The notes below the pieces were generated by a model that was not told the DNA's origin, ran no database searches, and worked only from the letters and a program-made list of their open reading frames with translations. This document shows, piece after piece, positions 28,089 to 38,809 of a stretch of DNA of 64,000 nt (position 1 is its first letter; each line of letters opens with the position of its first letter). The stretch spans positions 1 to 64,000 of the forward strand of contig JADYYP010000082.1 in assembly GCA_020853575.1 (NCBI GenBank), written 5' to 3'. A program made the translations under genes and the position numbers. This stretch comes from Planctomycetota bacterium. GTDB taxonomy: Bacteria; Planctomycetota; UBA1135; GCA-002686595.

Positions 28089-29305
28089 AGGGCCCCCTCC
28101 AACCAACCTTCAGCGAAGAGCTCGCCGATGGGCTGCTTGTTGAGTACGCGCAGGAAATCAGGCACCCTTGTGAGCGGGCGGATGTTGGAAGCGGCCGTGG
28201 TGGGATCGCGATCACAATAGAACGTCGTGGCGAACTCGCTCTCGTTCAGCCACGCCAGCACGATCGGCGAGTGCGTCGTTGCCATGACTTGGACGTTTCC
28301 AGTCTTGGATTGCGAGCGGAGGAGCTCGACGAGCACGCGCACGCGGGATGCATGGATGCCACTTTCGAGCTCCTCGATCGTCAAGATGTCTGGGCGATCC
28401 GGCTGGAAGAAAGCGGCGGCGATCGCAGCGAACCGCAGCGTCCCGTCGGAGAGCACGGGCGCGGGCTGGTCCTTTCCGCGTTCTCGTATGGCGAATAGAG
28501 GTTCCCCAAGCGCGCCGTGCAGCACACTGACGTCCTCGATCGCTTCGCTCGTCCACAGCTGACGCAGCCATGAGGCGTAGGCATCGCGCGTTCCGGAGTC
28601 CGCGCAGATGGTCTTGACGAGGGCGGCGAAGTTCTCCCCGCGCTCGCCCATCCGCTTGACCGACTGAGCTGTGGAATAGTCCCGCAGGGTGGCGGGCGAT
28701 GGATCGATCCGCTGGGTGTTGGATAGCGCCCTTAGGCAGGCGCTCACAGCAGGACGATGCTGATCGAGGCAGTGATTCGAGCGCGCGAACTGTCCGAGAA
28801 CCGATCGCGTTCGATCGAACTTGTAATGCGGAGGTCGGCTTGCCCTCCCCGGCGCGCGTCGAACCTCGAAGTACGGCTGCCCCCTCGGGTTCTCGATGTC
28901 CGCGCTGCTGTAGATTCTCGTTCCTCCGACGTTCAGCGACTCTTCCGTCAGCACGCCCTCTGCGGGATCGAAGGAGACACAGAAGTCCGCGGTAGCGTGG
29001 TCGCCCAGCCCGAGTTCGATCCGAACGTCGAACCGGATCTCGTCCGCCTTGGCTCCGTTCGAGAACGCTGCACGGGCGCTGCCACCTCGGATGGGGTCCC
29101 ACACGTCGCTGTTCGCGCTCTTCGGTTTGCCGTCGAGAATCTCCCCGATCGTGAAGCCGTACCCGATGCCTTGCAGCACCCGCAAGGCGTCGAAGAAGTT
29201 CGACTTGCCGCTCGCATTGGCGCCAATGAAGAGGTTGAGGCTACCGAGCTCGACCTCGACAGCCTGCAGGCTCTTGAATCCCTCAATCTTGATTCGTCGG
29301 ATCAC
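28085..29305 (-). CDS. OLD/RecF-like AAA (AAA_21) ATPase, putative defence ATPase
   Basis: A 406-residue ABC-type ATPase starting at GTG 29305 (MIRRIKIEGFKSL). Walker A is GANASGKS (28-35), followed by NFFDALRVLQ; the signature-like stretch is LSDGTLRFAAIAAAFF near 290-305; Walker B is ILTIEELESGIH with the Glu pair at 311-312; the switch His is in MATTHSP (His345). This order, with an insertion between the half-sites and no coiled coil, matches AAA_21/AAA_15 proteins of the OLD, RloC and PARIS AriA type rather than SMC or RecF itself. There is no C-terminal TOPRIM domain; that activity seems to be supplied by the next gene, whose start overlaps this stop. Target recognition is unknown. Confidence 0.82.
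   Translation of the reverse strand: MIRRIKIEGFKSLQAVEVELGSLNLFIGANASGKSNFFDALRVLQGIGYGFTIGEILDGKPKSANSDVWDPIRGGSARAAFSNGAKADEIRFDVRIELGLGDHATADFCVSFDPAEGVLTEESLNVGGTRIYSSADIENPRGQPYFEVRRAPGRASRPPHYKFDRTRSVLGQFARSNHCLDQHRPAVSACLRALSNTQRIDPSPATLRDYSTAQSVKRMGERGENFAALVKTICADSGTRDAYASWLRQLWTSEAIEDVSVLHGALGEPLFAIRERGKDQPAPVLSDGTLRFAAIAAAFFQPDRPDILTIEELESGIHASRVRVLVELLRSQSKTGNVQVMATTHSPIVLAWLNESEFATTFYCDRDPTTAASNIRPLTRVPDFLRVLNKQPIGELFAEGWLEGAL
28093..28100 (-). promoter_or_regulatory. Ribosome-binding site deciding a TTG start
   Basis: GGAGGGGG lies inside the last codons of the ATPase gene, and its GGAGG core sits seven bases before the TTG at 28088. It fixes the start of the TOPRIM-like gene and points to translational coupling of the pair. 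Confidence 0.7.
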
Positions 29306-29434
29306 GCTGCGCGGAGTCTACCGACTGTTTCTGGCCGGCGCCGGTGCGACGCCGAGACTTGCGTCGCTAGAGGACTGAACCGCACAGCGCGGACGAGCGC
29401 TGGACGGTCGAGGCCACTCGCTTGCGTGCCTCGC

Positions 29435-31987
<2,553 letters not shown>

Positions 31988-32085
31988 GGGTGGTCCTCCG
32001 CCGCGCGCCAAGGCAACGCACGTTCCCAGCGCGGAGAGCCCACCACGGTGTCGAAAACGCCTCTGGCAGCCCCGGCAACCCAGCC

Positions 32086-32109
32086 ATGGCGCCATATTGG
32101 CGGCCGCCA
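32086..32109. promoter_or_regulatory. Adjacent palindromes upstream of clpB
   Basis: ATGGCGCCAT (32086-32095) is a perfect 10-bp palindrome and TGGCGGCCGCCA (32098-32109) a perfect 12-bp palindrome, separated by two bases, about 100 bases before the clpB start. No CIRCE or HAIR heat-shock element was seen. They could bind a dimeric regulator; in this G+C-rich genome chance palindromes are also common. Confidence 0.3.
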
Positions 32110-32161
32110 TCGTCAATCTGGCAGCGTGTTCACCTTTGCGGGACGAGCCCCGCCGCCGGGC

Positions 32162-32428
32162 TCACACGCACCCGCCGCCAGCCATGCAGCGCACCGAGCC
32201 GATGGCCGCGCAGACCACACCCACGATCACGGCCGTCAAATGCAACTTCGTGTCGCGGATCAGGCCGGTGCCCGGGTCCTTGTCGGTGGCCAGGCCGATC
32301 AAGCCCACCACGGTCGTGGCCAGGGAGAGCGGCACGGCGAAGTAGTTCAAGCAGCCCAGGCAACACGGCAGACCGGCCGCGGTCGAGAGCGCGCTCAAGA
32401 CGATCATCACGAGAGAAGCGGTCGACAT
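32162..32428 (-). CDS. Small two-segment membrane protein
   Basis: An 88-residue protein with at least two hydrophobic segments (MIVLSALSTAAG...YFAVPLSLATTVVGLIGLA and LTAVIVGVVCAAIGSV), a CCLGCLNYF motif in the first and Cys near the end. AGGAGA lies five bases before the ATG. Its start overlaps the end of the DUF2752 gene by 22 bases, so the two are likely co-translated. Such small proteins often accompany DUF2752 proteins in the membrane; the function is not known. Confidence 0.65.
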   Translation of the reverse strand: MSTASLVMIVLSALSTAAGLPCCLGCLNYFAVPLSLATTVVGLIGLATDKDPGTGLIRDTKLHLTAVIVGVVCAAIGSVRCMAGGGCV

Positions 32429-32760
32429 CGAAGTCTCCTGCTGGCGAGCCAGCGCAGCGCGATCACGGGGCCCGCGACGGCGAGCACGCAGAACGCGGGG
32501 TAGAGCACGACGACGCCCGGATGGAAGCGCAGTGCGTCCACGAGTTGACCGTGGCTCAGCGCGGTGAACGCGCGCGACATGCCGCACATCGCGCAGCCCG
32601 GGCAGGGGCTCGGCGTGAGCCCGACGAGCCGCCACGGGGCTCCCGCCGCCATCTCGTGGACGCTCCACACGCAACTCGCCACGAGTGCGGCGAGCGCCAT
32701 CGGCGAAAGCGCCGCGAGCACGATCTGCAGGCAGGCGGAATTGCGTTGCGCGGGAGTCAT
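32407..32760 (-). CDS. DUF2752 family membrane protein
   Basis: A 117-residue membrane protein with the DUF2752 hallmark PCPGCAMCGMSRAFTALSHGQLVDALRFHPG, in which two Cys pairs and the GMSR segment are conserved, and hydrophobic segments before and after (LQIVLAALSPMALAALVASCVW; VVVLYPAFCVLAVAGPVIAL). The family has no assigned biochemical role. ATG 32760 is preferred over an in-frame GTG at 32778; neither has a strong ribosome-binding site. It overlaps the small membrane protein downstream. Confidence 0.75.
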   Translation of the reverse strand: MTPAQRNSACLQIVLAALSPMALAALVASCVWSVHEMAAGAPWRLVGLTPSPCPGCAMCGMSRAFTALSHGQLVDALRFHPGVVVLYPAFCVLAVAGPVIALRWLASRRLRCRPLLS

Positions 32761-32903
32761 CGAAGCTCGCGACCGCACGCGGAATCCGCGGGCGGTCGCT
32801 GGCTCGAGCTACAGCGCGCGCGCCGTCTCGTTACGGCGGACGATCGAGCCCCCGCCACGCGGCCTGCCGCGCTGTCGATCGAGGGGCCGTTTGGCGCAGA
32901 GCG

Positions 32904-33581
32904 TCAGCGCACGAGCGCCGAAACGCGCTCGCCTCGGCGATACACGCCGCTGTGCTCCTCGTGCAGCGTTCCGTCGGCGGTCCAGAAACGCCAGGCGCCC
33001 GAGCGCTCACCGTTCTCGTAGGCGCCCTGCGCGAGCTTGGCGCCGCTCGCGTGCCAGAACGACCAGGTACCGATGCGCCGGCCACGGTCGAACTGCCCTT
33101 CGGCCTGTTGCTCGCCGTTTTCGTACCACCACAGCCAGGTGCCGTCCTCGCGGCCCTGCGCATAGCGCCCGAGCTCCTCGCGCTCGCCGTTGGCGTGCCA
33201 TGCAGTCCACGCGCCGTCGAGCACCCATTCGCCGCCGCGCTGTTGCGTCTGCTGGGCCTCGAACATCGGGGCGCCGTTGGGCCACTGGTCGCGAACGAAC
33301 GCGCCGCGCATGCCCGCGACGCGCTCGAGGTTGGGGACGCGCTCGTCGCCCAGGTCGTCGACCGCCGTGCGAGCGTCGGTCGGTGTTTGAATCGACTTGG
33401 GCGGGCTCAGGTCGACGCGCGCCAGCGGCTCGGCCGGCGCGCTCCGGGGTTCGGGCGCCGCGGCCAGGCCATCGCGCTCGGCGAGCTTCCAATTGAGCCC
33501 CAACGAGATCAGCAGCGCGAAAGCGAGGGCGAGCACGAGCGCGGAGAGCGCGACGATGGTCAGGGTCGAGCGCGTGGGCAT
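32904..33581 (-). CDS. Membrane-anchored MORN-variant repeat protein
   Basis: A 225-residue protein with an N-terminal membrane anchor (TIVALSALVLALAFALLISLGLNW) and a Pro-rich linker. Residues about 95-220 hold repeats of the YwqK/MORN-variant type: GAFVRDQWPNGAPMFEAQ, GAWTAWHANGEREELGRY, GTWLWWYENGEQQAEGQF, GTWSFWHASGAKLAQGAY and GAWRFWTADGTLHEEHSG. Each unit is about 24 residues and likely makes a beta-hairpin. Proteins of this type are often annotated as YwqK antitoxins, but no toxin gene is next to it. An envelope or structural role is as likely. It lies 102 bases before dapA's stop on the same strand. Confidence 0.75.
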   Translation of the reverse strand: MPTRSTLTIVALSALVLALAFALLISLGLNWKLAERDGLAAAPEPRSAPAEPLARVDLSPPKSIQTPTDARTAVDDLGDERVPNLERVAGMRGAFVRDQWPNGAPMFEAQQTQQRGGEWVLDGAWTAWHANGEREELGRYAQGREDGTWLWWYENGEQQAEGQFDRGRRIGTWSFWHASGAKLAQGAYENGERSGAWRFWTADGTLHEEHSGVYRRGERVSALVR

Positions 33582-33683
33582 GGTGTCCGCCGAACGCCGC
33601 GCTGCGCAGCGGGTTCATGGCGTTTTTCGCACCGCGGCTCGATCCTGATCGCGCTGGCCCGGGCCGAGCGGGCAGGCTGGGCG

Positions 33684-34565
33684 CTAGACCAAGCCTGCCT
33701 CGCGCAACGTGGACAGCAGCCGCTCGCGGTTCCCGGGCTCCAGCGTCACCAGCGGCAGGCGCAGGTCCTCGCGCATCTTGCCCATCGCGGCCAGCGCGCA
33801 CTTCACCGGCGCGGGATTGGTCTCGAGGAACAGATCGCGCACCAGTGGCGAGAGGAACGCGACCAGCTCCGCGGCGCGCATCGGATCGCCTCCGGGGCGC
33901 GCCGCGCGGCACAGCTCGGCGGTCTGCGCGGGCGCGATGTTGGCGACCACGCCGATCACGCCGAGCGCGCCCAAGCCCATGAACTCGGAGATCAGCGCAT
34001 CCTCGCCGGCGATCAGGGCGATGTCGCACAGCTCGCGGATCTCTCGCGCGCGACCGAGAGATCCAGACGCCTCCTTGATCGCGACCGCGTTCGGGCAGCG
34101 CTTGCGGATCTCGGCGACGGTCGCGGCCTTCATGTCGCAGCCCGTGCGCGAGGGCACGTTGTAGAGCACGACCGGAAGCTCACTCGCCTCCGCGACGGCC
34201 TCGAAATGCGCCACGAGCCCGCGCGGCGTCGGCTTGTTGTAGTAGGGGGTGACCACCAGGGCGCCGTTCGCGCCCGCGGCGCGCGCGAACTTGACGAGCT
34301 CGATCGACTGCGCGGTGTTGTGTGTTCCGACGCCGGCGATCACCGGCAAGCGTCCGGCGGAGCGCTCGACGACGCGCTCGATCACGCTGCGGCGCTCGTA
34401 GTCGGAGAGCGTCGCGCCTTCGCCCGTGGTGCCGACGGCCACCAAGCCGTCGCTGGCTTTCGTCGCGTGCCAATCGACGAGGCGCTCGAGCGCCGCGAAG
34501 TCGACGACGCCCTTGTCGAACGGCGTCGGCAACGCGACGTAGCTGCCGCGGAACGAACACTCCAT
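33684..34565 (-). CDS. dapA: 4-hydroxy-tetrahydrodipicolinate synthase
   Basis: A 293-residue class I aldolase that condenses pyruvate with aspartate semialdehyde, the first committed step of the lysine and diaminopimelate pathway in the cytoplasm. The Schiff-base lysine is in VAIKEASGS (Lys164), the catalytic Tyr is in LYNVPSRTG (Tyr135), and the GTTGEG loop is at 45-50. Length and start (MECSFRGSYVALPTPF) are standard, with GAGGA eight bases upstream. It precedes no other lysine gene; pdxJ lies upstream on the same strand with a 94-base gap, so co-transcription is possible. Confidence 0.95.
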   Translation of the reverse strand: MECSFRGSYVALPTPFDKGVVDFAALERLVDWHATKASDGLVAVGTTGEGATLSDYERRSVIERVVERSAGRLPVIAGVGTHNTAQSIELVKFARAAGANGALVVTPYYNKPTPRGLVAHFEAVAEASELPVVLYNVPSRTGCDMKAATVAEIRKRCPNAVAIKEASGSLGRAREIRELCDIALIAGEDALISEFMGLGALGVIGVVANIAPAQTAELCRAARPGGDPMRAAELVAFLSPLVRDLFLETNPAPVKCALAAMGKMREDLRLPLVTLEPGNRERLLSTLREAGLV

Positions 34566-34659
34566 GGTGGTTTCCTCAGGCTTCCCTCGGGCGCGATCAT
34601 GGCACGCAGCGCCGGCGGCGCTCCACGGAAATCAGCGCGGGCGCGGCCCCACGCGCGGC

Positions 34660-35385
34660 TCAGGGGGTTCTGGCGCGCGCGATGGCGGCCAGCATTTCGG
34701 CGAGCGCGCGATCGACTCCGACGACCACGGCGTGGGCGACGATGGCGAAGCCGATGTTGAGCTCCTCGAGGCCTTCGATCGCCGCCACCGGACCGACGTT
34801 CTCGTAGTCGAGGCCGTGGCCGGCGTTCACGCGCAGGCCGCGCGCTCGCGCGAAGGCGGCAGCTTCGCGCAGGCGTTCGAGCTCGCGCGCGCGGGCCTCG
34901 CCGCGGGCGTTGGCGTAGCAACCGGTGTGGAGCTCGACGAACGGGGCTCCGCTGTCGGCGGCGGCCGCGATTTGCTCGCGGTCGGCGTCGATGAACAAGC
35001 TCACCAGGCCGCCGCGCGCCGCCAGTCGCTCGCTCACGCCGCGCACGCGCGCCGCCTCGCGCCGCACGTCGAGCCCGCCCTCGGTGGTGATCTCGGCGCG
35101 ATTCTCCGGCACCAGGCAAAACGCGTCCGCGCCGCTGGCCAGCGCGATCGCGACCATCTCCTCGTCGAGGCTGCACTCGAGGTTCAGCAGGGTGCGGACA
35201 CGGCTGCGCAAGCGCGCCAGGTCGGCGTCCTGGATGTGACGGCGGTCCTTGCGCAGGTGGCACGTGATGCCCTGCGCTCCGGCGCTCTCGGCGCGCAGTG
35301 CCCATTCGACCGGATCGGGGAAGCTCACGCGTCGCGCTTGGCGCAGCGTGGCGACGTGATCGACGTTGACGTGCAGGCGGAGCAT
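34660..35385 (-). CDS. pdxJ: Pyridoxine 5'-phosphate synthase
   Basis: A 241-residue TIM-barrel enzyme that closes the ring of pyridoxine phosphate from deoxyxylulose 5-phosphate and 3-amino-2-oxopropyl phosphate in the DXP-dependent vitamin B6 route. Family motifs are HVNVDHVATLRQAR at the N terminus, GITCHLRKDRRHIQD, LVPENRAEITTEGG, SLFIDAD, VELHTGCYA and AGHGLDYEN. Length is typical. It is the first gene of a leftward pair with dapA and is divergent from a toroid protein, with 150 bases between the starts. Confidence 0.96.
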   Translation of the reverse strand: MLRLHVNVDHVATLRQARRVSFPDPVEWALRAESAGAQGITCHLRKDRRHIQDADLARLRSRVRTLLNLECSLDEEMVAIALASGADAFCLVPENRAEITTEGGLDVRREAARVRGVSERLAARGGLVSLFIDADREQIAAAADSGAPFVELHTGCYANARGEARARELERLREAAAFARARGLRVNAGHGLDYENVGPVAAIEGLEELNIGFAIVAHAVVVGVDRALAEMLAAIARARTP

Positions 35386-35535
35386 CGTGGGGCCGCGGAT
35401 TGTAAGGAGCGTGGCGTGTGCGCCGCACGAGTTGAGCGAAGCGCCGCCGGACGCGTTGCGGGGCGGGCCGTCGAACGACTACCGTGGGCCGCGTGCGAGA
35501 TGCGCGCCGCGCTCGCCGAGAATCCGGAGGCCGTG

Positions 35536-36696
35536 ATGATCCCGTTCGTGTTCGCCGCGTCTCTCGCCCTGGCCCAGGATCCTCCGGCCGCGGTCTCCGA
35601 GCCGCAGCCGGCGCAGTTGGTGGTCGGCGTCGACGAGGTGCGCACGCGCGTCGGGCAAGCGGCGGGCTGGCTCGTGGCGAACCAGCATCCCAACGGTGCC
35701 TGGGGCGCGGGTGCCGCGGACTCGGTGCAGTTCCTGATGTTCTCGGTCGAGACCTTCTATGCCTTCCAGTACGCGGCCAATTCGCTCGCGTTCCTGGCGC
35801 TGCTCTCGGTCGACGCCACGCCGGAGCGCAGCGCGGCGCTCGAGCGCTCGCTCGAGTGGTTGACGAGCTCGCGCATGCCCAAGCGCGGCAGCGACTGGGA
35901 CGTCGATTGCTCGTGGGCCGCGCTCTACGGCTTCCAAGCCATGGCCGCCGCGGCGCGCGAGCCCGCCTTCAGCGACGTGCGCTGGAAGGCGCGCGTCGAT
36001 GCGCGCGGCAAGGAGCTGTACGCGCTGCTCGAGCACAACCAGGAGCCGCTCGGCGGGTGGGGGTACTACGAGGGACCGGCGGTGTCGCAGCGGCCGACCT
36101 GGTCGACCTCGTTCGCCACCGCCTGCGTCGTTCCCGCGCTGGTCGCGGCGCGCGATCTGGGCTGGGGCGTCGATCCAGCGCTGACTGCGCGCGCCCAGCG
36201 CTATCTGGAACAGTGCCGCCTGCCCAGCGGCGCGGTGATGTACGACCTGCGACCGATCCCGCGCCGCCCGGGGGAGTCGATCGACAACGTCAAGGGTAGC
36301 TTGGGCCGCATGCAGGTCGCGCACTGGGCGCTGCGGCGCGCGGGCTGCAAGACCGTGACGGACGACGTGATCCGCGAGGGCTTGACGAGTTTCTTCGAGC
36401 ACCACGAGTTCCTCGACGTCGCGCGCATGCGCCCGATCCCGCACGAGGCGTACTACGCCAACGCCGCCTACTTCTACATGTTCGCGCACTGCTACGCAGG
36501 CCAAGTGATCAACGAGTTGCCCGAGGCGGAGCGCGGCGCCTGGCACAAGAAGTTGCGCGCACACCTGGCCAAGATCCAGTGGAGCGATGGCTCGAGCATC
36601 GACTTCCCCAACATGAGCTGCATGCAAACCGCAGGCACCGCGTTCTCGATCCTCGCCTTCCAAGCCGGCGTGCCCGGCGCGAAGGTCCGTCTATGA
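35536..36696 (+). CDS. Exported alpha-toroid protein (prenyltransferase/squalene-oxidase repeat type)
   Basis: A 386-residue protein beginning with a short signal peptide (MIPFVFAASLALAQ). It carries repeats like those of squalene cyclases and prenyltransferase beta subunits: AGWLVANQHPNGAWGAG, SLEWLTSS, GGWGYYEGP, YLEQCRLPSGAVMYDL and KIQWSDGSSIDFPN, consistent with an alpha/alpha toroid. I do not see the DxDD acid motif of hopene cyclase, so it is probably not a terpene cyclase. GGAGG lies five bases before ATG 35536; an ATG 36 bases upstream is less likely. It is a paralogue of the gene at 40611. Its stop overlaps an in-frame ATG of the lipoprotein frame that follows. Binding or scaffolding outside the cytoplasm is inferred. 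Confidence 0.75.
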   Translation: MIPFVFAASLALAQDPPAAVSEPQPAQLVVGVDEVRTRVGQAAGWLVANQHPNGAWGAGAADSVQFLMFSVETFYAFQYAANSLAFLALLSVDATPERSAALERSLEWLTSSRMPKRGSDWDVDCSWAALYGFQAMAAAAREPAFSDVRWKARVDARGKELYALLEHNQEPLGGWGYYEGPAVSQRPTWSTSFATACVVPALVAARDLGWGVDPALTARAQRYLEQCRLPSGAVMYDLRPIPRRPGESIDNVKGSLGRMQVAHWALRRAGCKTVTDDVIREGLTSFFEHHEFLDVARMRPIPHEAYYANAAYFYMFAHCYAGQVINELPEAERGAWHKKLRAHLAKIQWSDGSSIDFPNMSCMQTAGTAFSILAFQAGVPGAKVRL

Positions 36697-36749
36697 TCCC
36701 CCGCACCACGAATCCGACGGCCGCGCGAGCGGCCGCGAAGGAGAGTCCG

Positions 36750-37502
36750 ATGGTCTCGAAGTTCCTCCCCGTTCCGCTGCTCGTGATCGGAGCCTTGGCG
36801 AGCTGCACCACGTACACGCCGCGCGTCGAGCCGATTCCCCAGGGCACGCGTTCGACTCCGCCCGAGAGCGCCGGCGCGGCGCACACCGCGGAGCAAGCGC
36901 CGGCGGAAGCCGCGAAGGCGCCGAGCGAGGCCGAGCTCCGCAAGAAGTCGCGCGAAGTCGAGTACGCCAAGCTGCAGCTCGAAATCGCGCGCCTGGAGGC
37001 CGAGAACGAGCGCAAGTCCGCCAAGCAAGGCGTCGAGGGCGCGGAGCGCGAACTCGCCGCGGCCAAGGCCGAGCGCGACCAGTTCAAGAAGACCGGCCTG
37101 GCACTCGAGCTCGACGAGCGCGCGCTGTCGCTCGATCGCGCCAAGCAGAACGTGCTCGAAGCCGAGCAGGAGCTGACCGAGCTCGAAACGATGTACAAGC
37201 AAGAGGAGTTCGCCGGCGCGACCAAGGAATTGGTCCTGACCCGCGGGCGCTCGCGATTGGAGATGAGCAAGCGCGACCTCGAGCTCAACCAGCGCCGGTC
37301 GGACCAGCTCAAGAATTTCGAGCTCAAGAAGCGCGAGAAGGAGCTGGGCGAGCGCGTGACCAAGGCCCAACAGGCGCTCGAGGAGGCCAAGGCACGCGCG
37401 GCCAAGGTCGAGCTGGCGCAGCGCCTGGCGCTGATGCGCTCCGAGCACAGCCTGGCCGACGCGGAGCGCGAGCTCGCCGCGTCCCAGGCCCCGGCGCAGT
37501 GA
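36750..37502 (+). CDS. Coiled-coil lipoprotein
   Basis: A 250-residue protein with a lipoprotein signal, MVSKFLPVPLLVIGALASC, with the lipidated Cys at 19. After a Pro/Thr-rich linker, residues about 65-245 are a nearly continuous heptad-rich helix full of Glu, Lys, Ala and Leu, predicted to be a long coiled coil. GGAG lies six bases before this ATG; the ATG at 36693, which overlaps the previous stop, would put 19 residues before the lipoprotein signal and is unlikely. It may be a periplasmic spacer or tether. It lies 53 bases after the toroid gene and could be co-transcribed with it. Confidence 0.72.
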   Translation: MVSKFLPVPLLVIGALASCTTYTPRVEPIPQGTRSTPPESAGAAHTAEQAPAEAAKAPSEAELRKKSREVEYAKLQLEIARLEAENERKSAKQGVEGAERELAAAKAERDQFKKTGLALELDERALSLDRAKQNVLEAEQELTELETMYKQEEFAGATKELVLTRGRSRLEMSKRDLELNQRRSDQLKNFELKKREKELGERVTKAQQALEEAKARAAKVELAQRLALMRSEHSLADAERELAASQAPAQ

Positions 37503-37620
37503 GGCGCTCCCCTTTTTCACCTCGCCGCATCCGCGCCACGCGCTTACCCTGAAGAGGTACGCGTCTCGAGTCGTTCGCAGGAGCGCGAGCGAGCGCGCCT
37601 TGCTTCAGGAGCCCCCCGCC

Positions 37621-38796
37621 GTGCGATACCGCCTCAGCTTCTTCGTGGTTGCCGCGTCCGCTGCTTTCGCGCAATCGTCGCTCGACCCGACCTGGAACCC
37701 GTCGAGCCCGATCGCGCCCGCCAGCGCGGTCCTGCGCACCCCGCCGGTCCAATCCCTCTCGAGCTCGTGGAGTGACAATTTCGACCGCGCCAACAACACC
37801 GTGCTCGGACCCGACTGGACCCAGATGACCGGCGGTGGCGGCATCAACAACAACCACGGCAAGGGCATCGGCACGGCCAACAGCTGGGCGGAGCACAACT
37901 CGGCCGTGTTGGCCGCCGTCGGCGACTACAAGGACGCCGTCGCGAGCATCGACTTCCTCCCGCCGGCCGCGCCGAACGTGGTCTACGTCGCCGTTGCTTT
38001 CGGCACGGGAGGCCCCTCCAACGACAGCATCTTCGTCAAGGTCCAGGACAACTCGTCGGCCGGCAACTACAACCGCGCCTACTTCTACCGCGGCATCAAC
38101 GGCGGCGGTCCGACCGGACCGTCGGGCTCGTTCCCCCTGACGACGCCGGTGACGTCCGGGCGCATGACCGTGTACTTCACCAACGCGGGCGACACCTGCG
38201 TGCTCGACATCGACAGCGACTTCAACGGCGTTCCGGAGCAGAGCTACTCGATGACGGGCTACCTGTCGGTGCCGCCCTCGGGCGACGGCGTCGGCGTCGC
38301 GACCTTCCGCGAGCCGGAGTTCGACAACTGGAGCTTCTCGAACGGCGCGCTCTCCGGGCCGATCACCTACTGCACCGCGGGCACGACCACCAACGGTTGC
38401 AACGCCCTGGTCTCGGCCTCGAACAACCCCAGCGCCACCCAGGCGCAGTCCTGCGCGATCACCATCGCCAGCGTCGAGGGCCAGAAGTCCGGGATCATCT
38501 TCTACGGCTTGACCTCGCTCGTGCAGCCCTGGTGCACGCTCGGTGGAGGCTCGAGCTTCCTGTGTGTCAAGCCCCCGACGCAGCGCACGCTGGTGCAGAG
38601 CTCGGGCGGCACGACGGCCCAATGCGACGGCTCCCTGACGCTCGACTGGGATGCCTTCCAACTCGCCAATCCGGGCGCGTTGGGCCAGCCCTGGGTTGCA
38701 GGGCAGAAGGCATTCGTGCAAGGTTGGTTCCGGGATCCGGCGGCGTGCAAGACGACGAGCACGTCGGATGCCCTCGAACTGACCTACTTGCCCTGA
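37621..38796 (+). CDS. Secreted protein with shared C-terminal domain
   Basis: A 391-residue exported protein. The GTG at 37621 (MRYRLSFFVVAASAAFAQ) is chosen because AGGAG lies nine bases upstream and the signal peptide starts there; the TTG at 37600 has no such support. Residues about 50-245 form a beta-rich domain (DNFDRANNTVLGPDW, VYVAVAFGTGG, DTCVLDIDSDFNG, FDNWSFSNG) resembling concanavalin/LamG-like folds, perhaps a carbohydrate-binding module. The last 143 residues are the complete shared domain: YCTAGTTTNGCN, VEGQKSGIIFYG, PTQRT, CDGSLTLDW, WFRDPAACKTTSTSDALEL. No catalytic motif identified. The rsmD start follows 13 bases after its stop. Confidence 0.82.
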   Translation: MRYRLSFFVVAASAAFAQSSLDPTWNPSSPIAPASAVLRTPPVQSLSSSWSDNFDRANNTVLGPDWTQMTGGGGINNNHGKGIGTANSWAEHNSAVLAAVGDYKDAVASIDFLPPAAPNVVYVAVAFGTGGPSNDSIFVKVQDNSSAGNYNRAYFYRGINGGGPTGPSGSFPLTTPVTSGRMTVYFTNAGDTCVLDIDSDFNGVPEQSYSMTGYLSVPPSGDGVGVATFREPEFDNWSFSNGALSGPITYCTAGTTTNGCNALVSASNNPSATQAQSCAITIASVEGQKSGIIFYGLTSLVQPWCTLGGGSSFLCVKPPTQRTLVQSSGGTTAQCDGSLTLDWDAFQLANPGALGQPWVAGQKAFVQGWFRDPAACKTTSTSDALELTYLP

Positions 38797-38809
38797 GTTC
38801 TCCAACAGC

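Noticed and set aside
28086..28106. TTG at 28106 as start of the TOPRIM-like protein
   Set aside because: It has no ribosome-binding site, whereas TTG 28088 has GGAGG at seven bases and overlaps the ATPase stop.
27525..29305. Naming the ATPase/TOPRIM pair as PARIS, Septu or Gabija
   Set aside because: No DUF4435, HNH or UvrD-like helicase features are visible; the pair only shares the general plan, so a system name would be unsupported.
31988..32161. CIRCE heat-shock operator upstream of clpB
   Set aside because: Neither TTAGCACTC nor GAGTGCTAA is present in the interval.
32904..33581. YwqK-type antitoxin of a toxin-antitoxin pair
   Set aside because: No toxin-like small gene lies next to it, and the repeats alone are shared with many structural proteins.
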